Source of the DNA: Streptomyces sp. NBC_01298
GTDB taxonomy: Bacteria > Actinomycetota > Actinomycetes > Streptomycetales > Streptomycetaceae
Direction of reading: 5' to 3'
Length of the DNA stretch: 64,000 nt
Assembly: GCF_035978755.1 (NCBI RefSeq)
Contig: NZ_CP108414.1
Span: 1,736,001 to 1,800,000, forward strand
The notes below the pieces were generated by a model. The model did no database searches. It saw nothing but the letters and a program-made list of their open reading frames with translations, and had not been told where the DNA came from. The translations under genes were made by a program, and so were the position numbers. Of the stretch, positions 54,737-63,247 are shown in pieces; position 1 is the stretch's first letter, and each line of letters starts with the position of its first letter.

Positions 54737-55615
54737 ATGCCCGAACGCCGCTTTGACGCCTCTGGGTTCCGTAGCGCGCGTGTCGCGAGGGGCATGACCC
54801 AGGCGCAGGTGGCTGCCGCACTCGGAATCAAGGACCCGTCCGTCGTCTCCCGCTACGAGAGCGGGGACGCGTCCCCGCCGCCGGAGAAGCTGCCTCGACT
54901 TGCGGCGCTGGTGGGTGAGCGGGTGGATGACCTGTTCCCGCGGCCCGGCCTTCCGACCCTTGCGGATCTCCGATGCGACGCCGGCATGGCACAGAAGGAC
55001 ACTGCGGCCGTCACACAGACCAGTTCATGCTCACCCGTGCGGGCGGCCGAAGGAGGACGGCGAAAACTAGCCCCTCAGTACACCGCCCCCCTGGCGGAAG
55101 CGTACGGCGTTAGCGTTGAGGAGCTCCTGGCCGCCGAGAAACGCTCCTTCGACGAGGACGCGCCGGCGGTGCCCCGGCCACCCAAGGTCGAGCAACCTAG
55201 CGGGCCGCACACCATCGCGAAAAAGATCGCCGTCCTACTCGAAGGCGCCGCCAGGCAGGAGCGCCCCACGGACGCTGAACTCGCCGACCTCGGAAACGCG
55301 CGGTTGGGGCGAAAGATCCTAAACGGCCCCCTCGTGACAAGCCTCCGTCTCGGCCGGGCAGCGCACACCACCCCCGAGGTTCTGGAGGCACTGGCGGCCG
55401 CGCTTGACGTCCCCGCCATGTTCTTCGAAACCGGCGACGCAGAAGTCGCGGCCGTCGTCGCGAGCCTGAGATCTGCACGCATAGGCCTTACTGCCATGGC
55501 CGCTCGGGGAGCTGAAGGTGAGCCCCAGAATGCTGAGCTCATGCGCTGGGTCGCCGACATGTTCGGGGGGAGACCTCAGAGTGGTAGCACCTCTCCTCCC
55601 CAGACCAGGAGCTGA
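54737..55615 (+). CDS. Multi-HTH XRE-family protein
   Basis: 292 aa. The first helix-turn-helix is canonical (ARGMTQAQVAAALGIKDPSV ... VSRYESGDASPP). A second, partly degenerate HTH spans about residues 75-130 (LADLRCDAGMAQKDTAAVTQ ... AYGVSVEELLAAE). A third HTH-like part (LGRKILNGPLVTSLRLGRAA) lies near 190-230, followed by a helix. It begins a plus-strand set with the regulator at 55971 and the peptidase at 56691. Confidence 0.75.
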   Translation: MPERRFDASGFRSARVARGMTQAQVAAALGIKDPSVVSRYESGDASPPPEKLPRLAALVGERVDDLFPRPGLPTLADLRCDAGMAQKDTAAVTQTSSCSPVRAAEGGRRKLAPQYTAPLAEAYGVSVEELLAAEKRSFDEDAPAVPRPPKVEQPSGPHTIAKKIAVLLEGAARQERPTDAELADLGNARLGRKILNGPLVTSLRLGRAAHTTPEVLEALAAALDVPAMFFETGDAEVAAVVASLRSARIGLTAMAARGAEGEPQNAELMRWVADMFGGRPQSGSTSPPQTRS

Positions 55616-55862
55616 CTCCACCGGCCCCGAGACCTTGCCGCCGGGACAATCCGCGTACGACGGGCATCCGTCACACTGGCCCCTCCGCAAGGTTCTGCCG
55701 AGTCGCCAGCCGCCGAAGAAATTAGAGATTGCGCGCGCGGATCATCATCTGTCCACGAAGTCCCGCTCCACCTGGGAGCGTTATCGGGCATTAAGGCGCA
55801 ATCGGACCCGCCCGCGCGGGGTAGCCACGCGACCCCAAAACGACGCCTGCTAACCTGCCTCG

Positions 55863-55878
55863 TGAAACGATCATTTCA
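55863..55878. promoter_or_regulatory. Near-palindrome upstream of the second HTH gene
   Basis: TGAAACGATCATTTCA, palindromic at 14 of 16 bases, 93 bases before GTG/ATG of the gene at 55971. Candidate operator. The surrounding 55616-55970 has no gene I can support. Confidence 0.4.
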
Positions 55879-55970
55879 TTGCGGATCTGACCGTTCCGTG
55901 ATCTAGTAACGGCGGGGGCTGCGGGCCCATTTCAACCACAAGTCCGCCTTCCAGCCTACCGGGAGGGTCC

Positions 55971-56606
55971 GTGAGCGACGGGTACGAGCACCTCGCCAGG
56001 ACTGTGAGAGAGGTCGAGGAGCTCCAGTCGGAGGCGGGACTCGACCGAGCATCGGTCTTCAACCTACGAGACCTCTCCTTCCACAGCTCCCTTCCAGAGA
56101 CCGACATCCGGCGGCTGCTCGACGGCGAACTCGTCGAAGCGCCGAAGAGCACCGCGGCAGAGCTGGCCCGCCGCATCGTGTTCCTCAGGGAAACCCGGCT
56201 GATCGTGGACAAGCACACAGGTAGCCGACGTCAGTACACAACCGCCGAGATCGCCGCTGGCAGTGGGATGACCCCGCAGTGGCACGGCAAGTTGCTGAAC
56301 CACAGCACGCCCAACATCTGGCATGGCGCCGGCCTCGCTAGGTTCTTCGACGTCCCCATGGAGTACTTCACCCAGACGGCACCGGAGGCAGTGAAGCGGG
56401 TTCTGGACAGCAAGGTCATCCCGCACCTCACGTCGTTCATCAGGAACCCCTCCGAGGCTGTGAGGAATCGTCACGCCATGCAGGTCCAGCTCCGTCTCGG
56501 CAACAAGGAGCTGTCCCCGAGCCTGGAAACGGCTTTGCTCTCCTTCATGGACGCGCTCACTCGAGAAGACTCCGGGCCCGAAGCCCGGTCCGGACGCAGC
56601 GACTGA
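55971..56606 (+). CDS. Transcriptional-regulator-like protein partner of ImmA peptidase
   Basis: 211 aa. An N-terminal HTH-like region (VFNLRDLSFHSSLPETDIRR; LLDGELVEAPKST) precedes an arginine-rich helix and a second HTH-like part (YTTAEIAAGSGMTPQWHGKL, then GLARFFDVPMEYFTQ), similar to ESX-1 regulator EspR-like and actinobacterial XRE proteins found next to ImmA/IrrE peptidases. Start GTG 55971. In ImmR/ImmA systems the peptidase cleaves the regulator, which is the obvious hypothesis here. Confidence 0.7.
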   Translation: MSDGYEHLARTVREVEELQSEAGLDRASVFNLRDLSFHSSLPETDIRRLLDGELVEAPKSTAAELARRIVFLRETRLIVDKHTGSRRQYTTAEIAAGSGMTPQWHGKLLNHSTPNIWHGAGLARFFDVPMEYFTQTAPEAVKRVLDSKVIPHLTSFIRNPSEAVRNRHAMQVQLRLGNKELSPSLETALLSFMDALTREDSGPEARSGRSD

Positions 56607-56690
56607 CCTGATCTTCAGCTACCAGTAGCAGCAGGGCGGGACACGTCTACACCGCCCATTCGGAGGGGAACTCAAAGTGGGGGCATTCGG

Positions 56691-57356
56691 ATGAACGAGG
56701 GGAAGATGGCAGGCTTTCACAAGGGGGTACTCGCGGGTCTCGACAGGCTGCCCTCCTATCAGGGCTTGCTCGCCGCACCAAGAGCCCACCTGGCCCGGCG
56801 TTCCACCACGCGGAGGGTCGCGAAGTTCTGCGACGCTGTACTCGCGGGTCTCGACAGGCCGATTCCCTCGGATCCGGACAGCCTGTTCGCGGTGATGAGG
56901 GCTGACGTTGAGCGGCGCTTCAACGAGGACCGTGCAGCGCTCCCATTCCACCCGGTCGTCCTTTACTTCCGCGAGTTTCCCGAGGGGACCGCCAGTGGCC
57001 TCACGGCGCGGTTCGAGGACCGGATCGTCATCATCGTCGAAAGTCAGACGACCACGCTTCACCAGTTCGTGATCTTCGCACACGAGATGTGGCATGCGTT
57101 GATGGGCGATTGCCTGTCCCACGGGGCCCACGACGACGTTGCCGCGGCCGCTGCCAGGTCTCTCGGTGGCGAACTCGTAGGCGACGACCTCGTCGCCCTG
57201 GCCGCTAGGAGCCACGCCGACAATCAAGAGGAAAGCGATGCGGAGGAGTTCGGGCTGCAGATGGGAGCACGGCTGCGAGACCTGCAAGGGGCCGACGCCG
57301 TCCCAACATCCGGTTTGCAAGGCCGGATTCAGTCCAGCATGGGTAGAGGCTACTGA
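56691..57356 (+). CDS. ImmA/IrrE-like metallopeptidase (1)
   Basis: 221 aa with zinc-binding HEMWH (VIFAHEMWHALMGD) and a downstream AEEFGLQMG helix that can supply the third ligand. The N-terminal 40 residues look anomalous: a 22-base sequence (GTACTCGCGGGTCTCGACAG...) occurs at 56727-56748 and again in frame at 56838-56859, so VLAGLDR appears twice, and the second copy aligns better with the peptidase at 62669. Stops 2 bases before the membrane protein gene. Confidence 0.83.
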   Translation: MNEGKMAGFHKGVLAGLDRLPSYQGLLAAPRAHLARRSTTRRVAKFCDAVLAGLDRPIPSDPDSLFAVMRADVERRFNEDRAALPFHPVVLYFREFPEGTASGLTARFEDRIVIIVESQTTTLHQFVIFAHEMWHALMGDCLSHGAHDDVAAAAARSLGGELVGDDLVALAARSHADNQEESDAEEFGLQMGARLRDLQGADAVPTSGLQGRIQSSMGRGY

Positions 57357-57358
57357 GC

Positions 57359-58567
57359 ATGACCGGATCTGACTACTACATTCCCGCCGTCGTCCTGGCG
57401 ATTGCTTTGGCGGTGAAGGCTCCTTCGTTTTGGCGCAGTTGGCACTCGCCGATGTCGAATGCGATTTTTGTGATTCTCGCGGCCTCGGCGGCAGGTTTCG
57501 TGTTCGGCGCTCCGCCTACGATCGAGCGGGTCAACCGGTTCACCGGCGTGCCAAACGTCTCGGCGCTCATCGTCTACTGCATCCTGTCGTGCCTGTCGTG
57601 CGGCTCGATTGTGCTCCTCATCCACTGGCGAGGGGGGCCCGAGGAGATCCTCCGGAAGCACACTAGGACATGGATCGCGGCCACCGCCGTAGTAATCGCG
57701 ACGTTCTGTGTTCTCTTCTCGCTCAGCAGCGTACCCATCGAGCAGCAGCGCGACTTCGACACTTTCTACGCGAACACCCCGTACGTGCGGGAGATGATCG
57801 TGCTCTATCTGACCGCGCACTTCGCCATGAGCCTCGTGGTGGCGACGAAATGCTGGCGGTGGGCCCGTGAGCTTCGAGATCTCCAGGCAGCGTGGACCCA
57901 CTGGGGCCTGCTCATACTCGTAGCCGCGTTCGGCATCGGCTTGTCGTTCGCCCTGCTCAAATTCCTGGCCGTCGGTGCTCGCTGGGCCGGTACGGACAGG
58001 TGGGACTCCCTCAGCACCGACATAGCCCCTCCCCTGGCAGGGCTGGGAGCCGGCCTGACGACAATCGGCTTCCTGGTGCCGGTTGTCGGGCCACGGCTCG
58101 GGTCGATGTGGGAGGCCTGGCGGGCCTATCGGGCGATGGAACCCCTCTGGCGTGCGCTCGAACCCTTCGCGGGACCCGGAAAGCCCACCTGGATTCGCCT
58201 TACCTCGTCACCGGAGATCCGGGCAATGGCCAGGTCCACCGACATTTCCGATCGACTGCTCAACCTGGCGCCCTACCTGGACAGCAGCCGCCGCGAGGCA
58301 GCCGAGCGCTACGCCTCATCACAAGGCTGCGAACCGGAGGCAGCTCTCATCTTCGCCGAAGCGACAACGATCCATGCCGCCTTGGCCACTGTGGAGGTCG
58401 CCGGGAAGCTGCCACCCGGGCCGGTTGCCATCGCTGCCGAAATGGGCGCCACCATCGACACTCGTGTGTCAGGGACAAATGGCCTTGCCCGACTGAGTAT
58501 TCAGTTCGCCAAGATCCGCCACTCCGGCTCGTCCATTGGCGACGCTGCCCACTCAGAGGGCAAATGA
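57359..58567 (+). CDS. MAB_1171c-like multi-span membrane protein (1)
   Basis: 402 aa. Seven or eight hydrophobic helices occupy the first 245 residues (AVVLAIALAVKAPSFW; AIFVILAASAAGFVFGAPPT; SALIVYCILSCLSCGSIVLL and so on), followed by a cytoplasmic C-terminal domain (YRAMEPLWRALEPFAGPG ... EAALIFAEATTIHAAL). The family is annotated as a putative transporter, usually next to ImmA-like peptidases in Streptomyces. Coupled to the peptidase gene. Confidence 0.83.
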   Translation: MTGSDYYIPAVVLAIALAVKAPSFWRSWHSPMSNAIFVILAASAAGFVFGAPPTIERVNRFTGVPNVSALIVYCILSCLSCGSIVLLIHWRGGPEEILRKHTRTWIAATAVVIATFCVLFSLSSVPIEQQRDFDTFYANTPYVREMIVLYLTAHFAMSLVVATKCWRWARELRDLQAAWTHWGLLILVAAFGIGLSFALLKFLAVGARWAGTDRWDSLSTDIAPPLAGLGAGLTTIGFLVPVVGPRLGSMWEAWRAYRAMEPLWRALEPFAGPGKPTWIRLTSSPEIRAMARSTDISDRLLNLAPYLDSSRREAAERYASSQGCEPEAALIFAEATTIHAALATVEVAGKLPPGPVAIAAEMGATIDTRVSGTNGLARLSIQFAKIRHSGSSIGDAAHSEGK

Positions 58568-58607
58568 TCATGCCTACTCTCCCCCACGAGGCTCGCGGGA
58601 GTCGTCG

Positions 58608-59795
58608 GTGAACGCGGGAACGGTGTACCTGTCCGTAGCCGTCGGCTTCTTCGTCGCCACCGCCGTCAAACTCTGGGCGCTGCGGAAGAACCCCCGAAAC
58701 CCCCTCCTGTGGGCCGTCACCGCGACTCTTTTCGTGGCTGCATTTCTGTTCGTCACAGCCGCTCCACCGAGTCTCGCGGTCATCAACGAATTGCTCGGCA
58801 TACCGAACATTGCAGCGCCCATCGTGTATTCGATCCTGACGGCGTTCGATGGCATCAGCATCGTGTTGCTGATCCACTGGCGAGGCAACGAGGATTCGCG
58901 CGTCACCCTCCGGCAGACCCGGCTGTGTCTGACTGCCTACGGCATGGTGATGATCGCCATATACGCCCTGTTCGTGCTAGGCGACGCACCAGTCGAGCGC
59001 CTCCGGGACCTGGATACCTACTACTCCAGGACGCCCTGGATCCGCGAAATGATCCTTCTCTACCTGGCGGCGCACACGGTAGCGGCCGTCACCATGATTT
59101 TCCTCTGCCTGCGGTGGTCGAGGCAGGTCCCGGGCATCTTGAGAGCCGGCCTGCTGCTGATCACCACCGGGGCGGTGTGTATGTTCGGCTATGACCTCTT
59201 GAAGTTCACCGCGATCGTCGCCCGCTGGCTAGGCCACAATTGGGACTCGCTGAGCAGCCCCGTCGCCTTCTACCTAGCCGGTTTCAGTGCCTTTCTCTTT
59301 TCCGCCGGCTTCATGCTCCCGCCCATCGGGCAAGGCGTGGGCTCCCGGTGGCGGGCACTTCGCCGCTTTCGCCGACTACAGCCTCTCTGGTTGGAGATCC
59401 GCCGGGAGATCCCTCCTACGAGTCCGCCGCCGATGCCGTGGTGGCAGCCAGTGGAGCGTCGGCTCATGCAGCGTGAGAGGGACATTTTCGACGCGGTACT
59501 TCGACTGATGCCCTGGTTCGACCGGTCGATCGGCACGCAGGTCTACGCACTCGCCTTGGCTGAGCACTCCGAGATCCGCCGTGCCCGCGGTGAGGCCGAT
59601 GCCTGTGTCATAGCCCGCGCGGTCATCCAGAAGGGGTACGCCGTACCCGCCCTCCCTTCGGAGCAACGGTGGACGGTCAGCTCCATCGAGGATCCCGAAG
59701 ATCTCATCGACATGTCTACCGCCATGCTGCAGTCCACACGGGTTGAAGTGACACGGCAGTCCAACGCGTCGGCCGAACACAGTGCACGACCGTAG
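58608..59795 (+). CDS. MAB_1171c-like multi-span membrane protein (2)
   Basis: 395 aa; paralogue of the preceding protein with the same conserved segments (SLAVINELLGIPNIAAPIVY; STPWIREM-type RTPWIREMILLYLAAHTVAA). GTG 58608 was chosen, with GGGAG 6 bases upstream. The C-terminal soluble domain (LRRFRRLQPLWLEIRREIPP) matches the third copy. No peptidase gene sits directly before it, unlike copies 1 and 3. Confidence 0.82.
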   Translation: MNAGTVYLSVAVGFFVATAVKLWALRKNPRNPLLWAVTATLFVAAFLFVTAAPPSLAVINELLGIPNIAAPIVYSILTAFDGISIVLLIHWRGNEDSRVTLRQTRLCLTAYGMVMIAIYALFVLGDAPVERLRDLDTYYSRTPWIREMILLYLAAHTVAAVTMIFLCLRWSRQVPGILRAGLLLITTGAVCMFGYDLLKFTAIVARWLGHNWDSLSSPVAFYLAGFSAFLFSAGFMLPPIGQGVGSRWRALRRFRRLQPLWLEIRREIPPTSPPPMPWWQPVERRLMQRERDIFDAVLRLMPWFDRSIGTQVYALALAEHSEIRRARGEADACVIARAVIQKGYAVPALPSEQRWTVSSIEDPEDLIDMSTAMLQSTRVEVTRQSNASAEHSARP

Positions 59796-59859
59796 CGAGC
59801 AGTCCGAAAGGCTCCCTGCCCGTACGCCGCACACCGAGAACCATCACGGAGAGATGACC

Positions 59860-61071
59860 ATGGCCACCACACACCCGAAGCACGTCGAAGCCCTCATAAT
59901 CGGCGGGGGGTACGCCGGCCTGCTCGCCGCATCCGTGGTTGCCCTGGCCGGCTACGACGTACTCGTACTCGCAGGCGGCCAACCCGCCCCCCAGCCGCAG
60001 GAGGCGGGTATCGAACCCGCCCAGCACGGCGAAGTCCTCCACGTCGGTGGGATGTGGGATATCAACGATCTGGCCTACGGCTCGGGTGCGATGCTGCAGC
60101 GCCGCGGGGCTCTGGCCTTCCCCTTCCCGGCTGGGGACCACCTGTCCCGGACACGTCCACGAGCCTGGGGGACCCGTGAGCTGGTGACGTGCAGCCGCGA
60201 CCTCTTGACCAGCGTGCTGCGAGAGGTCGTAGTCGCCAATCCCGCACGCGAGCGGGACACCATCATCCTGGATGGTGCACAGGCCGTTGGGCTCATTGGC
60301 GACGAGTCCGCTGTGCTCGGCGCGCGCGTGCGGTTCGGTGACGGGACGGAACAGGATGTCACCGCAGAGCTCGTCGTCGACGCGAGCGGCGCCGATGCGA
60401 GTACGGCAAACTGGCTGAGGGATCTCGGCGTCGCCGCCGTACCGGTCATCTCACGTGGCGCAGCCGGGTTCTCCGCCAGCCGTCTCTACCAGGTACCAGA
60501 CGGGCAGGCGGACACTCCCGTCACCGCTGTGGCGGACGGCGCCCGCAGTGCGGTACTCGTCCCGATCGAGGATGGGCTGTGGGCTGTCACCCAGACCGCC
60601 CCGGATCGTGCACTGATCGCCGACGCGGAAACCTTCGCAGACGCCGCACTGGCTCTATCGGACCCCGCAGTCGGCCGGTTCATCGCCGGGGCGAAACCCG
60701 CGGGCGACGTGGTCGTCACACCCACTTCGGCCCTGCGCTGGTACCGGTACGAGCAAATCCGCGGTCCCCGCGGCATCGTCGTCATCGGGGACGCCCTGGC
60801 TACCTTCAACCCCCTGGACGCACGAGGGCCGCTGGCGACCGAGGCCGCCGCCAGAGCCCTGCGTGAGGCACTCCAGCGTGGCATCGGTCACCCGACAGCA
60901 TCCCGCAGGGCTCAGCAGGCAATCGCCGAAGAGATCGCTCACCTGTGGGCCGATCCCCAGACGGGCCTGATGGGTGGGGGCCGTCACCAGCCCGTCAGCC
61001 CTGGCCTCTCCACACGCCTCTCGCGCGTACGGGCAGCAGCAGGTCGGGTTCTGAAGTCGCGAGCCCGCTGA
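59860..61071 (+). CDS. FAD-dependent oxidoreductase (monooxygenase-like)
   Basis: 403 aa. FAD-binding ALIIGGGYAGLLAASVVALA at the N-terminus and VVIGDALATFNPLDARGPLA near the end (the GD motif of the p-hydroxybenzoate-hydroxylase fold). ATG 59860 has GGAGAG 6 bases upstream; ATG 59854 is adjacent. Similar to flavin-dependent hydroxylases. Lies between membrane protein 2 and an old-yellow-enzyme gene. Confidence 0.8.
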   Translation: MATTHPKHVEALIIGGGYAGLLAASVVALAGYDVLVLAGGQPAPQPQEAGIEPAQHGEVLHVGGMWDINDLAYGSGAMLQRRGALAFPFPAGDHLSRTRPRAWGTRELVTCSRDLLTSVLREVVVANPARERDTIILDGAQAVGLIGDESAVLGARVRFGDGTEQDVTAELVVDASGADASTANWLRDLGVAAVPVISRGAAGFSASRLYQVPDGQADTPVTAVADGARSAVLVPIEDGLWAVTQTAPDRALIADAETFADAALALSDPAVGRFIAGAKPAGDVVVTPTSALRWYRYEQIRGPRGIVVIGDALATFNPLDARGPLATEAAARALREALQRGIGHPTASRRAQQAIAEEIAHLWADPQTGLMGGGRHQPVSPGLSTRLSRVRAAAGRVLKSRAR

Positions 61072-61172
61072 AGCGGAAGCCACGCTGGCCCAGGCTGGGC
61101 ACAGACCGAGAATGGCACCGTACGCGGGCCACAGCCGGACGTCACTCAACGACATCCAGAGGGGAATCTTCT

Positions 61173-62435
61173 ATGCACCTGTCCACACCTCTCGTACTGC
61201 AGAGCGGCACCCGCATTGCCAACCGGATAGCCAAGGCCGCCATGGAGGAGAGCCTGGCCCGCCAACCCGGTCAGTTGCCCGGGCCGGAGATCGAGGAGCT
61301 CTACCGCAGCTGGGCTCGCGGTGGAAGCGGGCTGATCATCACCGGGAACGTGATGATCGATCGGCGTGCCCTCACTTCCCCGGGAACGATCGTGCTCGAC
61401 GCCGAAACCGACCTCGGCCCCTTCCGCCGCTGGGCTGCAGCGGCCGGCTCGGAGGGCGGCCAGGTATGGATGCAGATCAACCACCCAGGCCGGCAGATTC
61501 GGTCGGACCTGCCCGGTGTCGCATGGGCGCCGTCCGACATAGGCGTCAGCATGGGCAAGCACACGAGCACCTTCGCCCGCCCGATAGCGATGACTGAGGC
61601 GGACATCCAGGCCACGATCGGCCGGTTCGCCACAACGGCACGCCTCGCGCAGGAGAGCGGGTTCCACGGCGTCCAGATCCATGCGGCCCACGGCTACCTC
61701 CTCAGCCAGTTCCTCTCGCCTCTGGTCAACCGCCGCACCGACCAATGGGGCGGCAGCCTGGAGAACAGGGCAAGGATGCTTGTGGAGGTGGTACGAGCCG
61801 TTCGCGCGGCAGTGTCCTCAGGCTTCGCTGTAAGCATCAAGATCAACACCGCCGATTTCCAGCGCGGCGGCTTCGACGTCGACGAAGTGGAACAGGTACT
61901 CGCGTCCCTCGGAGACCTCGGCGTAGACCTGGTGGAGCTCTCCGGCGGCAGCATGGAGAGCGCAGCGACCATGGGCCGCACAGCTGATGACAGGAAGCTC
62001 GACCGGGAGGCCTACTTCCTGGCGATTGCCGAGCGGCTCGTCGCGTCCGCGCCCATGCCGCTGATGCTGACGGGGGGCATTGGTCGTCGCGCCTCCGCAG
62101 AGCGAGTCCTGACGAGCGGATTCGCAATGGTCGGGCTGGCCACCGCTCTCGCTCTCCACCCCGACCTGCCCACGCGCTGGCAGGAGGGCGAGGACATCGA
62201 GGTTACCGCGCTACGCCTCAACTGGCGGGACAAGGACATCGCCAGCGCGGGTGTACTTGCCGTCGTACGGGCGCACATGGGTCGCATCTCCCGCGGCCTC
62301 CCGCCTCGCGCCCGGACCTCTGCGTACCTCGCCCTCATCCGCGACACCCTGCGGAATCGAGGAATGACCCGGGCTTACGGGCGGTGGCTTGCCCAGAATC
62401 CCGCGCCAGAGGCCACCATGCCGCTCAGCGGCTGA
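61173..62435 (+). CDS. NADH:flavin oxidoreductase, old-yellow-enzyme family
   Basis: 420 aa. OYE motifs: NRIAKAAMEESLAR, WMQINHPGRQ, GFHGVQIHAAHGYLLSQFLS, NRRTDQWGGSLENRAR and LTGGIGRR. The HxxH catalytic pair is present (IHAAHGY). ATG 61173 has AGAGGGGA 7 bases upstream. Probably reduces an activated double bond with FMN and NAD(P)H; substrate unknown. Grouped with the FAD enzyme by proximity. Confidence 0.9.
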   Translation: MHLSTPLVLQSGTRIANRIAKAAMEESLARQPGQLPGPEIEELYRSWARGGSGLIITGNVMIDRRALTSPGTIVLDAETDLGPFRRWAAAAGSEGGQVWMQINHPGRQIRSDLPGVAWAPSDIGVSMGKHTSTFARPIAMTEADIQATIGRFATTARLAQESGFHGVQIHAAHGYLLSQFLSPLVNRRTDQWGGSLENRARMLVEVVRAVRAAVSSGFAVSIKINTADFQRGGFDVDEVEQVLASLGDLGVDLVELSGGSMESAATMGRTADDRKLDREAYFLAIAERLVASAPMPLMLTGGIGRRASAERVLTSGFAMVGLATALALHPDLPTRWQEGEDIEVTALRLNWRDKDIASAGVLAVVRAHMGRISRGLPPRARTSAYLALIRDTLRNRGMTRAYGRWLAQNPAPEATMPLSG

Positions 62436-62668
62436 CGAGCCGGGGAACACCACAGGATCCTTGGCACAGATGGGGTGGACAGGTCACCTGGAACTGGGGG
62501 CCCTCGCCTGCTGGGGTTTTCTCCGAAACCTCGGCAGCGACGCGGCTCACCCTCAGTTTAATCTTGGACGACGGCCGAGTCCGAAGTGAGCGCAGGTCCA
62601 CTCTGGACCCACTGAGGGATTCGGATCACCGCCGGAGGGCATGAAGTGCGCGGGTGAGGAGTCAGGGG

Positions 62669-63247
62669 ATGAGGATCGTGCGGAATCGGCGGCTGGAGCA
62701 GGAGATGGTCCGGCTGTGTGATGAGTTGTACGTCGGCCTGGGCGAGCCAGCCCCCCGCGACATCACCGAACTGATCGACCGAATAGCCGCGCATCTCACC
62801 GTCTACCGTGGCGATCCCAGACGGCCCGTGCGCGTCGTGCGCCGTGACTTCCCGCAGGGCCTTGGCATCGTTTCCGGGCTCTGGCTCGACCGGGAAACCG
62901 AAGACGTCATCGTCGTCGCGAAGAGCACCAGTCCCTTCCATGCGCTGGTCATCCTGGGGCACGAGATCTGGCACATGATCAAAGGCCACTGCGGTACTTA
63001 CGTCCTGGGTACGCAGGTCGCCACGCGTCTGATCGGTGATGACGTCCTGACGCCGGCGGACCTCGACGAAGCAGTACGCCTCGTCGCCGCGCGGACACAC
63101 GCCGCAGGAGGTGACGAGGCCGAGGCCGAGCAGTACGGCCGTATGCTTGGCCGGCGGTTTCGCCACTTGGTCGACGTCGACTCCACGCAGCGGGTCCTCC
63201 AAGGTCCGGCTGCCCGTATCCAAGCCTCTCTCGGCAACGGTAGATGA
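62669..63247 (+). CDS. ImmA/IrrE-like metallopeptidase (2)
   Basis: 192 aa with HEIWH (VILGHEIWHMIKGH) and EAEAEQYGRMLGRRFR downstream. ATG 62669 follows GAGGAG; GTG 62654 is an alternative. It shares the overall scheme of the peptidase at 56691 but has no HTH gene in front of it; 62436-62668 contains none. Overlaps the following membrane gene by 4 bases (ATGA). Confidence 0.83.
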   Translation: MRIVRNRRLEQEMVRLCDELYVGLGEPAPRDITELIDRIAAHLTVYRGDPRRPVRVVRRDFPQGLGIVSGLWLDRETEDVIVVAKSTSPFHALVILGHEIWHMIKGHCGTYVLGTQVATRLIGDDVLTPADLDEAVRLVAARTHAAGGDEAEAEQYGRMLGRRFRHLVDVDSTQRVLQGPAARIQASLGNGR

